From contig NZ_CP109473.1 of assembly GCF_036227405.1 (NCBI RefSeq), positions 3,658,001 to 3,722,000 on the forward strand: a DNA stretch of 64,000 nucleotides, read 5' to 3'. Shown here in pieces: positions 7,456-15,793 of the stretch; position 1 is the first letter of the stretch, and each line of letters opens with the position of its first letter. The notes below the pieces were generated by a model. That model was not told where the DNA came from. It made no database searches and saw nothing but the letters and a program-made list of their open reading frames with translations. The stretch comes from Streptomyces sp. NBC_01460 (GTDB lineage: Bacteria > Actinomycetota > Actinomycetes > Streptomycetales > Streptomycetaceae). Both the position numbers and the translations under genes were made by a program.

Positions 7456-8534
7456 TCCGTGTAGCCCGTCTCCCCGCCCACGTACATCATGTACGCGTCC
7501 CGGACCTGGTTCACCGGAGCGCCCGTGCGCAGGCGGCGGATCAGGTCGGGGTTGGCGAGGAAGGGGCGGCCGAGCGCGATCACGTCGGCTCCGGCGTCCA
7601 GCAGCCGCTCGGCGTGGGCGATGCCGCCGTCGTCCGGGATGCGGTCCTTCGGCAGGACGGGGTTGGCGATCAGAGTCCCGGGCCAGTCCTTACGGATGCG
7701 CTGGAAGACGGGGTCCTCCGGGTCGGCGTACCCCACGTGGAGGTAGGCCAGGCCGGCCCCGGTCAACGCCCCGAGGAGCGCCGGATAGATCTCCTCGGTG
7801 TCGCCCTCCTCCATGCCGTTGACGGTGCTCCACGGCGAGATGCGCAGGCCCACCCGCTCCGGTCCGATCTCCGCCGCCACGGCCTCGGTGACCTCCACGA
7901 CGAAGCGGATGCGGTGCGCGACCGGCCCGCCGTAGGCGTCGGTCCGCCGGTTGGTCCCCTGGCCCAGGAACTGGTGGAGCAGGTGGCCGTTGGCGCTGTG
8001 CACCTCGACCCCTTCGAAGCCCGCCTCGATCGCGTTGCGCGCGGCGGAGGCGAAGTCCGCCACGGTGGTCCTGATGTCCTCGGCGGTCATCTCGCGGGGG
8101 ACGACCGGGGGCACGCGCCCGGCCGGGGTGTGGATGGTCTCGGGCAGTGCGATCGGGGAGGGGGCGACGGGCGTCAGTCCGCTGGTGTCGGGGTGGCCGG
8201 CGCGTCCGCCGTGCTGGATCTGGAGGAACATCTGCCCGCCCTCAGCGCGGACGGCCTCGGTCACCCGGCGCCATCCGGCGACGTGGGCCGGGCTGTGGAT
8301 GGCCGTGATGTTCGGGTAGGTCTGCCCCACGGCGTTCGGCGTGGACGCCTCGGCGATGATCAGCGCGGCCGAGGCCCGCTGGGCGTAGTAGGCGGCCATG
8401 AGCGGGGTCGGTACGCCCTCGGGCGTGGCACGGTTCCGGGTCAGCGGCGCCATCACGAGGCGGTGGGGAAGGGTGAGGGGGCCGAGCGCGACGGGCTCGA
8501 ACAGCTTCTGGGGGGAAGTGGCTGCGTTCGTCAT
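7428..8534 (-). CDS. Old yellow enzyme-type NADH:flavin oxidoreductase
   Basis: A 368-residue FMN-dependent ene-reductase of the NemA/XenB group, cytoplasmic, reducing activated C=C bonds, nitro esters or quinones. LFEPVALGPLTLPHRLVMAPLTR at the start and the C-terminal phosphate-binding GRPFLANPDL are typical. The substrate-binding His/Asn pair is H179 and N182 in EVHSANGHLLHQFL. The tyrosine that usually donates a proton two residues after the Asn is His184 here. A MerR gene is divergent, with a perfect 14-bp palindrome between them, so expression is probably induced by an electrophile or oxidant. The 3' end overlaps the convergent DUF397 gene. Confidence 0.9.
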   Translation of the reverse strand: MTNAATSPQKLFEPVALGPLTLPHRLVMAPLTRNRATPEGVPTPLMAAYYAQRASAALIIAEASTPNAVGQTYPNITAIHSPAHVAGWRRVTEAVRAEGGQMFLQIQHGGRAGHPDTSGLTPVAPSPIALPETIHTPAGRVPPVVPREMTAEDIRTTVADFASAARNAIEAGFEGVEVHSANGHLLHQFLGQGTNRRTDAYGGPVAHRIRFVVEVTEAVAAEIGPERVGLRISPWSTVNGMEEGDTEEIYPALLGALTGAGLAYLHVGYADPEDPVFQRIRKDWPGTLIANPVLPKDRIPDDGGIAHAERLLDAGADVIALGRPFLANPDLIRRLRTGAPVNQVRDAYMMYVGGETGYTDYPALDAVG

Positions 8535-8551
8535 GCCGGAACGGTAAGAAT

Positions 8552-8565
8552 TGACACCGGTGTCA
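8552..8565. promoter_or_regulatory. MerR operator between reductase and merR
   Basis: TGACACCGGTGTCA is a perfect 14-bp palindrome, 17 bases ahead of the reductase start and 28 ahead of the MerR start. On the reductase strand it is bracketed by TTGAAC and TACCGT, a -35/-10 pair with an over-long 20-bp spacer. An over-long spacer containing the palindrome is the layout MerR activators require. Confidence 0.65.
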
Positions 8566-8593
8566 GGTTCAAGTCCCGGAGGCGAGGAATTCC

Positions 8594-8968
8594 ATGCGGA
8601 TCGGTGAACTGGCCCGGCGTACGGCCGTGAGTGAGCGGTCCCTGCGCTACTACGAGGCCCAGGGGCTGTTGGCGGCCGACCGTACCCCCGGCGGCCACCG
8701 CGACTACCCCGAGGGCGCGGTCGACCGGGTGATCCGTGTCCAGGAGTTCTACGCGGCCGGGCTGCACAGCTCGAAGATCGCCGAGCTGCTGCCCTGCGTA
8801 CGGGACGCGGACGGCGGCCCCTCCGCGATCGCCACCCCGCGCCTGGTCAGCGACCTCTCGGGGGAGCGTGACCGCATCGACCGGAAGATCGAGGAGCTGC
8901 GCCGCTCCCGGGAGGTGCTGGACGAGGTGATCGCCACGGCGGCGGGCGAGACCCCGAGCGGGAGCTGA
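8594..8968 (+). CDS. MerR-family transcriptional regulator
   Basis: A 124-residue protein. The winged helix-turn-helix is at the N-terminus (MRIGELARRTAVSERSLRYYEAQGLL, then GGHRDY), followed by a coiled dimerisation helix at about 82-112 (SGERDRIDRKIEELRRSREVLD). The C-terminal sensor part is very short, as in small MerR proteins that respond to redox or electrophile signals. One cysteine is visible (LLPCVRD). It is divergent from the old-yellow-enzyme gene and probably controls it through the shared palindrome at 8552-8565. The effector is unknown. Confidence 0.88.
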   Translation: MRIGELARRTAVSERSLRYYEAQGLLAADRTPGGHRDYPEGAVDRVIRVQEFYAAGLHSSKIAELLPCVRDADGGPSAIATPRLVSDLSGERDRIDRKIEELRRSREVLDEVIATAAGETPSGS

Positions 8969-8979
8969 GCCCGCGCACC

Positions 8980-9007
8980 ACGTTTTGAATCGATCAGTAC
9001 AAAACGT
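8980..9007. promoter_or_regulatory. TetR operator upstream of tetR
   Basis: ACGTTTTG (8980-8987), 12-bp spacer, CAAAACGT (9000-9007). The inner part TTTTGAA...GTACAAAA matches the site at 9657-9680 ahead of the pump with the same spacing. It lies 15 bases before the regulator start and should mediate autoregulation. Confidence 0.7.
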
Positions 9008-9022
9008 GCTAGCGTGATCCTC

Positions 9023-9619
9023 ATGGCCCGACCGAGGTTGTTCGACGAGGAGCGCGCGCTCGACGCCGCCCTGCGGCTCTTCTGGCTGCAGGGCTACGAG
9101 GCCACTTCCACGCAGGACCTGTGCGAGGTGACCGGCCTCGGCCGCAGCAGCATCTACAACACCTTCTCGAGCAAGCACACCCTCTTCGTCCGGTCGCTGA
9201 CGCGATACCTCGACTCCATGACCGCCGGTCAGCACGCCCTCCTCGCGGACACGGAACTCCCGGTCCCCGCGCGCCTGCGGGCCCTGTTCACCTCCGTCAT
9301 CGACACCGAGGAGTCCAACCGCCGGGACGGGCGCGGCATCGGATGCCTCGGCGTCAACACCAGCACCGAACTCTCGGGGCGCGACCCCGAGGTGGCCGAG
9401 CTCCTCCGTCGCGATCTGGAACTCCGGATCGCCTCCCTCGGTGACTCCATCACAGCGGGGCAGCACGCCGGGGAGATCTCCCGCAGGCGCCGCCCCGACG
9501 ACCTCGCGCGCTTCCTGAACGCCGTCATGGCGGGCATGCGCGTCTCCGCCCAGAACGGCGCCGACCGCACCACGCTGGAAGCCATCGCCGCCGGCGCCAT
9601 GGACTCACTCACCCCCTGA
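9023..9619 (+). CDS. TetR-family repressor of the adjacent MFS pump
   Basis: A 198-residue repressor. The TetR helix-turn-helix lies at about 8-55 (ALDAALRLFWLQGYEATSTQDL, then GRSSIYNTFSSKHTLF); the C-terminal ligand domain is typical of the AcrR/YxaF-like group, with GIGCLGVN in the middle. ATG 9023 is preferred over GTG 9014, which would place the start nearer the operator. The gene is followed by the efflux pump in the same direction, with its own copy of the operator in the 79-bp gap, so the regulator probably represses itself and the pump separately until a drug-like ligand binds. Confidence 0.88.
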   Translation: MARPRLFDEERALDAALRLFWLQGYEATSTQDLCEVTGLGRSSIYNTFSSKHTLFVRSLTRYLDSMTAGQHALLADTELPVPARLRALFTSVIDTEESNRRDGRGIGCLGVNTSTELSGRDPEVAELLRRDLELRIASLGDSITAGQHAGEISRRRRPDDLARFLNAVMAGMRVSAQNGADRTTLEAIAAGAMDSLTP

Positions 9620-9656
9620 CCCACGCACCCCCGACACGGGGATGACGCACAGCCAA

Positions 9657-9680
9657 GTTTTGAACTGTTCGTTACAAAAC
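9657..9680. promoter_or_regulatory. TetR operator upstream of the MFS pump
   Basis: GTTTTG (9657-9662), 12-bp spacer, CAAAAC (9675-9680). Same core and spacing as the site at 8980-9007. It ends 18 bases before the pump start and argues that any start upstream of it is wrong. Confidence 0.7.
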
Positions 9681-9698
9681 AATGAGGACGTGATACTC

Positions 9699-10976
9699 GT
9701 GCCGCGTGCCGTATACGTGCTGGCCCTGGGCATCTTCGCCATGGTGACCAGCGAGTTCGTCGTCGCCGGGCTGATGCCGCAGATGGCCGAAGGGCTCGAT
9801 GCGACCATCCCGGAGATCGGCTACCTGATCACCGTCTTCGCCGTCGCCATGGCGGTCGGCGGCCCCTTACTGACCGTCGCCCTGATATGGCTGCGTCCCA
9901 GGCCCGCGCTCCTCCTGCTCTTCGCGGTCTTCCTGGCGGGCAACCTCATGGCCGCGACGGCGACCGGCTACGGCGTCATGGTGGCAGCCCGTGTCATCAC
10001 CGGCGTCGCCTCCCAGGCGTTCTTCGGCCTCGCCGTCTCCGTGAGTTCCTCGCTGACCCGCGAGGAGATCCGCGGCCGGGCCATCTCCGTGGTCATGAAC
10101 GGCCTCATGCTCGGGACGCTGCTCGGCCTGCCGATGGCCACCTTCGTCGGCGGCAGGGCAGGGTGGCGCGCGGCGTTCTGGGCCATCGCCGCGCTCACTC
10201 TGGTCGCCGCCGCGGTCACCCTGGCGCTGGTCCCCCGGCTGGACCGCCCCGGTACCGGCTCCGGCATCTTCCGCGACGAGGTGCGGGTCTTCCGGGCGCC
10301 CAGGCTGTGGCTGGCTCTCCTGACGAGCACACTCATCACCGGCGCGACGTTCTCCGCCTTCAGCTACTTCAACCCGATCCTCACCGAGGTCAGCGGGTTC
10401 GACGAGGCCACCGTGCCCGCTCTGCTCATCGCCTACGGCGCCGCAACGGTGGTCGGGAACAACGTCGTCGGCCGCCTCGCCGACCGCCGGACGGTCGGCG
10501 TCCAGGTCGCCGGGCTCGCTCTCAACGCCCTGTTCCTGGCCGGCTTCGCCCTCCTGGCCGATGTCGGCGCCGCCGCCGTGACCCTCATGGTCGGCATCGG
10601 CCTCGTCGGCGTCACGATGAACCCCGCCATGGCCACCCGCGTCCAGCGAACCGGCAACGCCGGGCCGCTCGTGAACACGGTGCACTCCTCCTTCATCACC
10701 CTCGGCATCATCATCGGCTCCTCGGCAGGAGGCGCCCTCGTCGGCCACTTCGGCCTGCGCGCGCCCCTGTGGCTCGGCGCCGCCCTTGCCGTCCTGGGGC
10801 TCGTCTCACTCCTGCCACGAGCCGCTCGGCGTGGCGTTCCCGTGGTCGCCCTCGCCGACGGTCCGGGCCGCGAGCCCGCCGAAGAAAGGGGACACAGGAT
10901 GTCGGGTACGGCGTCGAGCATGGTTCCACCGGTCGTCGGCGATGACATTCATGGGAGGGGTCGAACAACCGGGTAG
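9699..10976 (+). CDS. MFS transporter, DHA1 (AraJ/Cml-like)
   Basis: A 425-residue inner-membrane transporter. The first helix reads VYVLALGIFAMVTSEFVVAG, followed by MPQMAEGL, the pattern of the DHA1 group that includes AraJ, NepI and chloramphenicol exporters. Twelve helices are visible, then a hydrophilic tail of about 45 residues. GTG 9699 is chosen because GAGG at 9684 is well spaced and because the operator would otherwise lie inside the gene; GTG 9690 is the alternative. The preceding TetR gene and the shared operator indicate induction by the exported compound, whose identity is unknown. Confidence 0.85.
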   Translation: MPRAVYVLALGIFAMVTSEFVVAGLMPQMAEGLDATIPEIGYLITVFAVAMAVGGPLLTVALIWLRPRPALLLLFAVFLAGNLMAATATGYGVMVAARVITGVASQAFFGLAVSVSSSLTREEIRGRAISVVMNGLMLGTLLGLPMATFVGGRAGWRAAFWAIAALTLVAAAVTLALVPRLDRPGTGSGIFRDEVRVFRAPRLWLALLTSTLITGATFSAFSYFNPILTEVSGFDEATVPALLIAYGAATVVGNNVVGRLADRRTVGVQVAGLALNALFLAGFALLADVGAAAVTLMVGIGLVGVTMNPAMATRVQRTGNAGPLVNTVHSSFITLGIIIGSSAGGALVGHFGLRAPLWLGAALAVLGLVSLLPRAARRGVPVVALADGPGREPAEERGHRMSGTASSMVPPVVGDDIHGRGRTTG

Positions 10977-11090
10977 GCCCGGCCGGCGCCACCTGGTCGA
11001 GGTCGAGGGCACCGACGAGCCGGCCGACGCGACGGGGTACCGCTGACGGTCAGGTAGGGCCGTTCGGTGCGTCGCTTCGGTTGAGGAGCC

Positions 11091-11975
11091 CTACTCCTCG
11101 GCGAAGACGTCCTCGGCCGACCGGGCGGTGGGGGCCCGCAGGAGCCAGCGGTTCAGGGTCTCGAGGTCGCCGCAGGTGGTGATCCGTCCGCGCGCCTCGT
11201 CCGATACGTCGACGCCCGCTCGCGCGAGGAAGAGCAGGATGCCCTGGGCGATGCCTTCCGTCCGGCCTTCCGTCCGGCCCTCGTCCCGGATTTCCTCAGC
11301 CATGAAGGACTTGTAGAAAGAGAGGTCCACGGCCACCAGGTTCCTCCACTGTTGTGCGGCCGGGCGGTTGCCCAGGCCTTGTGCGGTGAGTTCGACAAGG
11401 GGGTCGGCGATGATTTCCGGTACGTCCCGCAGAGCGGTGGACAGCGTTTTCAGTATGGCACCGATGTCCGGATCGGCGGCATGTGTGATCGCAGCCAGAG
11501 TAGTGAGCGCCAGGTCCTTGCGAGCCTCGGCGACATCGGTGATCAGCGGCATGTTGTGCGGGCCCGCGACGAGTGGGCGCAAGGTGAGTGCGGGCCACTG
11601 ACGGGGGCCGATGGAGACAGGGCAGGAGGCCCATTCCGCGGTGGCACGGTCCTGGCAGACGACCAGCAGCAGCGGCGGAAGCCGGTATTTCGTGTACAGG
11701 TAGGACAGGTAGTAGGCCCAGCTCGCCGGCTTGTCCGTGTCCTTCTTCCCTTGGGCCTCGATGGCCAGGAGGAGCGGCTCGTCGTTCTCCGTGTCCAGCC
11801 GCAGCAGCGTGTCCACACGCCGTTCGAGTGGACGGTTCTCGGTCAGGTCGGTAGGCATCACAGTGACCGAGACGGGTGGGGCGATCGTGATCCCCAGCAC
11901 TTCCGAGACACGGGAGAACAGGCCCGGGTGCTCCTGGAAGATGCGGTGCATCGCCTCATGGGGCGAACTGACCAT
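11091..11975 (-). CDS. Rpn-like PD-(D/E)XK nuclease family protein
   Basis: A 294-residue protein starting at ATG 11975 with AGGAG seven bases upstream. D55 and the strand LLLAIEAQGKKD (E73-x-Q75) look like a PD-(D/E)XK nuclease core, and WAYYLSYLYTKYRLPPLLLVV follows as in recombination-promoting nuclease (Rpn)/YhgA-type proteins. Near the C-terminus the Rpn-type signature FMAEEIRDEGRTEGRTEG contains a small EGRT repeat, then a helical tail. Rpn proteins are DNA endonucleases, and E. coli members act in phage defence with an antitoxin made from an internal start. Whether this protein cuts DNA is unknown. It stands alone between terminator-like sequences; no transposon ends are visible. Confidence 0.6.
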   Translation of the reverse strand: MVSSPHEAMHRIFQEHPGLFSRVSEVLGITIAPPVSVTVMPTDLTENRPLERRVDTLLRLDTENDEPLLLAIEAQGKKDTDKPASWAYYLSYLYTKYRLPPLLLVVCQDRATAEWASCPVSIGPRQWPALTLRPLVAGPHNMPLITDVAEARKDLALTTLAAITHAADPDIGAILKTLSTALRDVPEIIADPLVELTAQGLGNRPAAQQWRNLVAVDLSFYKSFMAEEIRDEGRTEGRTEGIAQGILLFLARAGVDVSDEARGRITTCGDLETLNRWLLRAPTARSAEDVFAEE

Positions 11976-12042
11976 GCGGGGCTCCTGCGAGTGGCTTTGA
12001 CGCTCGAAGCACCCCCGAGCATCAGGTCCGATCTTGCCTGGA

Positions 12043-12109
12043 GCATATGTCTGCAGTGTCGCCCATCCCCGGCCGAAAGGGTTAGACCACCCATGTGAGT
12101 GACATATGC
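12043..12109. repeat. Dispersed inverted repeat upstream of the Rpn-like gene
   Basis: GCATATGTC (12043-12051) and GACATATGC (12101-12109) are perfect inverted copies 49 bp apart, 68 bases or more ahead of the nuclease-like gene. They could be paired binding sites for one regulator. Confidence 0.4.
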
Positions 12110-12128
12110 AGAGCGGCAGTTGCGAGCA

Positions 12129-12167
12129 GCCGCTTCCGGAGCCCGGCCGTGCGGCTCCGGAAGCGGC
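12129..12167 (-). terminator. Terminator of fbiC
   Basis: GCCGCTTCCGGAGCC (12129-12143) and GGCTCCGGAAGCGGC (12153-12167) form a perfect 15-bp stem with a 9-nt loop, 11 bases past the fbiC stop. Confidence 0.75.
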
Positions 12168-12177
12168 CCGTGTTCCG

Positions 12178-14754
12178 CTACTGCGGCAGCACCGGCAGCA
12201 GCTCCGGCAGGTGGCCGTCCGACGCCGCCGCTGCCGTGACGCGCTCCTCGGGCACCTCGCCGTAGAGCGTCGTACGGGGCTTCGCGGGGCGGCCCGCGAG
12301 GTCGGCGATGGCGACGAGGTCCTGGATGGAGCGGTACGAGCCGTAACTCGACCCGGCCATGCGGGAGATGGTCTCCTCCATCAGGGTCCCGCCGAGGTCG
12401 TTGGCGCCCGAGCGGAGCATCTCGGCCGCACCCTCCGCACCGAGCTTGACCCAGCTGGTCTGGATGTTGGTGATGTGCGGGTGGAGCAGCAGGCGGGCCA
12501 TCGCGGTGACGGCCCGGTTGTCGCGGTCGGTCGGGCCGGGGCGGGCGATGCCCGCCAGGTAGACCGGGGCGTTGGTGTGGATGAAGGGGAGGGTGACGAA
12601 CTCCGTGAAGCCACCGGTCTCCTGCTGGAGCCGGGACAGCGTCCTGAAGTGGCCGAGCCAGTGACGGGGCTGGTCGACATGGCCGTACATCATCGTGGAC
12701 GAGGACCGCAGGCCCGTCTCGTGGGCCGTCCTGATGACCTCCAGCCAGTCGGCCGTCGGCAGCTTGCCCTTGGTGAGGATCCAGCGGACCTCGTCGTCGA
12801 GGATCTCCGCCGCCGTGCCCGGGATCGAGTCGAGACCGGCCTCCTTGGCCGAGGTCAGCCAGTCGCGGATGGACATCCCCGTGCGGCTCGCTCCGTTGAC
12901 GACCTCCATCGGTGAGAAGGCGTGGACGTGCATGCCGGGGACGCGTTCCTTCACGGCCCGCGCGATGTCGAAGTAGGCGGTGCCGGGCAGATCCGGGTGG
13001 ATGCCGCCCTGCATGCAGACCTCGACCGCGCCGACGTCCCAGGCCTGCGCCGCGCGGTCGGCGACCTGGTCCAGGGAGAGGGTGTAGGCGTCGGCGTCCG
13101 TACGTCGTTGCGCGAAGGCGCAGAAGCGGCAGCCGGTGTAGCAGACGTTGGTGAAGTTGATGTTCCTCGTGACGATGTAGGTGACGTCGTCACCGACCAC
13201 GTCGCGGCGCAGGGTGTCCGCGATCCGGCACAGCTCGTCGAGCGCCGGCCCGTCGGCGTGGAGCAGGGCGAGGGCCTGGTCGTCGGTGAGCTTCGTGGGG
13301 TCGTCGGCGGCCTGGCTCAGGGCCTGCCGCACGTCGGCGTCGATCCTGGAGGGGACCATGCCGGGGGCGGCGGCCTCGCGCAGGGCCTCCCAGTCGCCGT
13401 AGACCTCGTCGAAGTCGTCGCGCCGGTCGCCGGTGCGGCCGTCCGTGTCGATCGTGCGGTGCAGGTCGGTGCGGCCGGAGGCGGTGAACCCCTCGTCGGG
13501 CTCCTGCCAGGGCAGCCCGGCCGGGATCGCGCCCTCCTTCGCCATGCCCGTCCCGGGGTCGGCGAGGGCCCGCACGTGCGGGAGGAGGCGCGGGTCGAGC
13601 CAGGGCTCGCCGCGCTGGATGAACTCCGGGTAGATGGTGAGGCGTTCACGCAGCTCGAAGCCGGACTCGGCCGTGCGGGCCGCGAGTTCGTCGATGTGCG
13701 GCCAGGGGCGCTCGGGATTCACATGGTCCGGGGTGAGGGGCGAGACGCCGCCCCAGTCGTCGATGCCCGCGCCGATCAGCAGGGCGTACTCGGCGTCGAC
13801 GAGGTTGGGCGGCGCCTGGATGCGGGCGGAGGGGCCGAGGATGTGACGGGCGACGGCGATCGCGGCGGCCAGCTCCTCCAGCTCGGCGTCCGGCATCCCG
13901 CGCATCGCGGTGTCGGGCTTGGCGCGGAAGTTCTGGACGATGACCTCCTGGACGCCGTGGTAGGCGCGGGAGATCCTGCGGAGCTCGAAGAGGGAGTCGG
14001 CCCGCTCCTCGTACGACTCGCCGATCCCGATCAGGATGCCGGTGGTGAACGGCACGTTGGACCGGCCCGCGTCCTCCAGCACCCGCAGCCGGACCGCCGG
14101 CTCCTTGTCCGGGGAGCCGTAGTGCGGTCCGCCCTTCTCCGACCAGAGCCGGGTGGCCGTCGTCTCCAGCATCATGCCCATCGACGGGGCGACGGGCTTC
14201 AGCCGCTGCAGGTCCGTCCACGTCATCACACCCGGGTTCAGGTGCGGCAGCAGCCCCGTCTCCTCCAGGACGCGGATCGCCATGGCGCGCACGTACGCGA
14301 GGGTGTCGTCGTAGCCCTCCGCCTCCAGCCACTCCCGCGCCTCGGGCCACCGGTCCTCGGGCCGGTCGCCGAGCGTGAACAGGGCCTCCTTGCAGCCCAT
14401 TTCGGCGCCCTTGCGGGCGACGTCGAGGATCTCGTCCGGCGACATGAACATCCCGTGCCCCGCCTTGCGGAGCTTCCCCGGCACGGTGACGAAGGTGCAG
14501 TAGTGGCAGGTGTCACGGCAGAGCCGGGTCAGCGGGATGAAGACCTTGCGGGAGTACGTGATCACTCCAGGCCGGCCCACGGCATCGAGCCCCGCGTCCC
14601 GCACCCGGGCGGCCGACGCCGTGAGGTCGGTCAGGTCGTCCCCCCGCGCCTGGAGCAGGACGGCGGCCTCGGCCACGTCGAGTGCGACACCGTCGCGGGC
14701 CCGCCGGAGGGCGCGCCGCATGGCGTTGGTCGTGGGGCGCTGAGGATCGGTCAT
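12178..14754 (-). CDS. fbiC: 7,8-didemethyl-8-hydroxy-5-deazariboflavin (FO) synthase, CofG/CofH fusion
   Basis: An 858-residue bifunctional radical-SAM enzyme making FO, the deazaflavin core of coenzyme F420, from tyrosine and the ribityl-uracil intermediate of riboflavin synthesis. The N-terminal CofG-like half has its cluster motif at C79-C83-C86 (CRDTCHYC). The C-terminal CofH-like half has CYTGCRFC, each a C-x3-C-x2-C ligand set for a 4Fe-4S cluster. The length agrees with the fused actinobacterial FbiC of about 850 residues. ATG 14754 begins [14 protein letters not shown]; the open frame upstream is antisense coding and has no homology. An F420-type oxidoreductase gene lies 4 kb away. 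Confidence 0.97.
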   Translation of the reverse strand: MTDPQRPTTNAMRRALRRARDGVALDVAEAAVLLQARGDDLTDLTASAARVRDAGLDAVGRPGVITYSRKVFIPLTRLCRDTCHYCTFVTVPGKLRKAGHGMFMSPDEILDVARKGAEMGCKEALFTLGDRPEDRWPEAREWLEAEGYDDTLAYVRAMAIRVLEETGLLPHLNPGVMTWTDLQRLKPVAPSMGMMLETTATRLWSEKGGPHYGSPDKEPAVRLRVLEDAGRSNVPFTTGILIGIGESYEERADSLFELRRISRAYHGVQEVIVQNFRAKPDTAMRGMPDAELEELAAAIAVARHILGPSARIQAPPNLVDAEYALLIGAGIDDWGGVSPLTPDHVNPERPWPHIDELAARTAESGFELRERLTIYPEFIQRGEPWLDPRLLPHVRALADPGTGMAKEGAIPAGLPWQEPDEGFTASGRTDLHRTIDTDGRTGDRRDDFDEVYGDWEALREAAAPGMVPSRIDADVRQALSQAADDPTKLTDDQALALLHADGPALDELCRIADTLRRDVVGDDVTYIVTRNINFTNVCYTGCRFCAFAQRRTDADAYTLSLDQVADRAAQAWDVGAVEVCMQGGIHPDLPGTAYFDIARAVKERVPGMHVHAFSPMEVVNGASRTGMSIRDWLTSAKEAGLDSIPGTAAEILDDEVRWILTKGKLPTADWLEVIRTAHETGLRSSSTMMYGHVDQPRHWLGHFRTLSRLQQETGGFTEFVTLPFIHTNAPVYLAGIARPGPTDRDNRAVTAMARLLLHPHITNIQTSWVKLGAEGAAEMLRSGANDLGGTLMEETISRMAGSSYGSYRSIQDLVAIADLAGRPAKPRTTLYGEVPEERVTAAAASDGHLPELLPVLPQ

Positions 14755-14874
14755 GATCCGAGCATACGAGCGTGTCACTCCTTCCGGAGCAGGGCCTCCG
14801 CCCGGCCCGACCACCCCTTCCGCACTGGCGCCTTGGCCGTTATGTCCCGGTTGCCCCGTAGGCTCGGAGAGGTG

Positions 14875-15717
14875 ATGGAAACGATCGTCTTCGACATCGG
14901 AGAAACCCTCGTCCGCGACGACCGCCACTGGGCCTCGTGGGCCGACTGGCTCGGGGTCCCGCCGCACACGGTCAGCGCCCTGGTCGGCGCGGCGGTCGCC
15001 CAGGGCCGTGACAGTGCCGACGCGCTGCGCATCCTGCGCCCCGGCATGGACGTCGCGGAGGCGTCCCAGGCCCGGGCGGCGGCGGGCCGCAGGGAGCACC
15101 TGGACGAGACCGACCTCTACCCCGACGTCCGCCCCGCCCTGGCCGAACTGCGCGCGCTCGGCCTGCGGGTCGTCGTCGCGGGCGACCGGACGGCCCGGGC
15201 CGGGGAGCTGCTGCGCGCTCTGGACCTGCCGGCGGACCTGGTCGTCACCTCGGAGGAGTGGGGCGTCTCCAAGCCGGACCGGGAGTTCTTCGCCCGCGTG
15301 CTGGAGGTGTCGGGCGCCGCACCGGAGGCCACTCTCTACGTGGGCGACCACCCGGCCGACGACCTGTTCCCCGCGAAGTCCTCGGGCCTGCGTACGGCCC
15401 ACATCCGCCGGGGCCCGTACGGGCATTGGTGGGCGGACCACCCGGACGTCATGGAGACGGCGGACTGGCGCGTCAGCAGCCTGACCGAACTCCCGGCGCT
15501 GCTGGGCGGAACCCCCGCCGGGCGGCGGAAGCCGTACGCGGTCCTGCGCGAGGCACCCGCCCCGCACCACTTGTTCGTGCTCCCCGAGCAGTCCGTGCCC
15601 CCCGGCCCCGGAGAGCCCGTGCTCCCCGAGCAGCCCGCGCCGCACGCCTCACCCGCGCCGCCCGGTCGGTCGGGCGCGGCCGGGCCCGAGTCGGCGGAGA
15701 ATTCCGGCCGGGCGTGA
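14875..15717 (+). CDS. HAD-superfamily hydrolase
   Basis: A 280-residue protein. Motif I is FDIGETLV (residues 5-12), with the nucleophile Asp; the second Asp of the usual DxD is Gly, as in several HAD subfamilies. Motif II is the VVVAGDRT strand, motif [11 protein letters not shown] and motif [10 protein letters not shown], with the metal-binding aspartates present. The last 60 residues are Pro/Ala-rich and probably disordered. ATG 14875 follows GGAGAGG closely. It is divergent from fbiC across 120 bp. The substrate is probably a small phosphorylated metabolite but cannot be named. Confidence 0.85.
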   Translation: METIVFDIGETLVRDDRHWASWADWLGVPPHTVSALVGAAVAQGRDSADALRILRPGMDVAEASQARAAAGRREHLDETDLYPDVRPALAELRALGLRVVVAGDRTARAGELLRALDLPADLVVTSEEWGVSKPDREFFARVLEVSGAAPEATLYVGDHPADDLFPAKSSGLRTAHIRRGPYGHWWADHPDVMETADWRVSSLTELPALLGGTPAGRRKPYAVLREAPAPHHLFVLPEQSVPPGPGEPVLPEQPAPHASPAPPGRSGAAGPESAENSGRA

Positions 15718-15793
15718 CCCCCGTGTGATCACCGCCCCGTAACCTCCTCCCGCCAGAGGGATTCCACGGGTGCGAGCGAGGCGGGGGCGGCAC

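Noticed and set aside
11091..11975. Rpn-like gene as part of a transposon
   Set aside because: No terminal inverted repeats, target duplications or accompanying transposase genes are visible.
14755..15645. N-terminal extension of fbiC in the same frame
   Set aside because: It is antisense to the HAD gene; FbiC length and the MTDPQRPTT start fit ATG 14754.
12922..15717. A plus-strand open frame of 931 codons running into the HAD gene
   Set aside because: Its first 650 codons are antisense to fbiC and show no family features; GC-rich DNA keeps such frames open by chance. Only the part from 14875 is the HAD gene.
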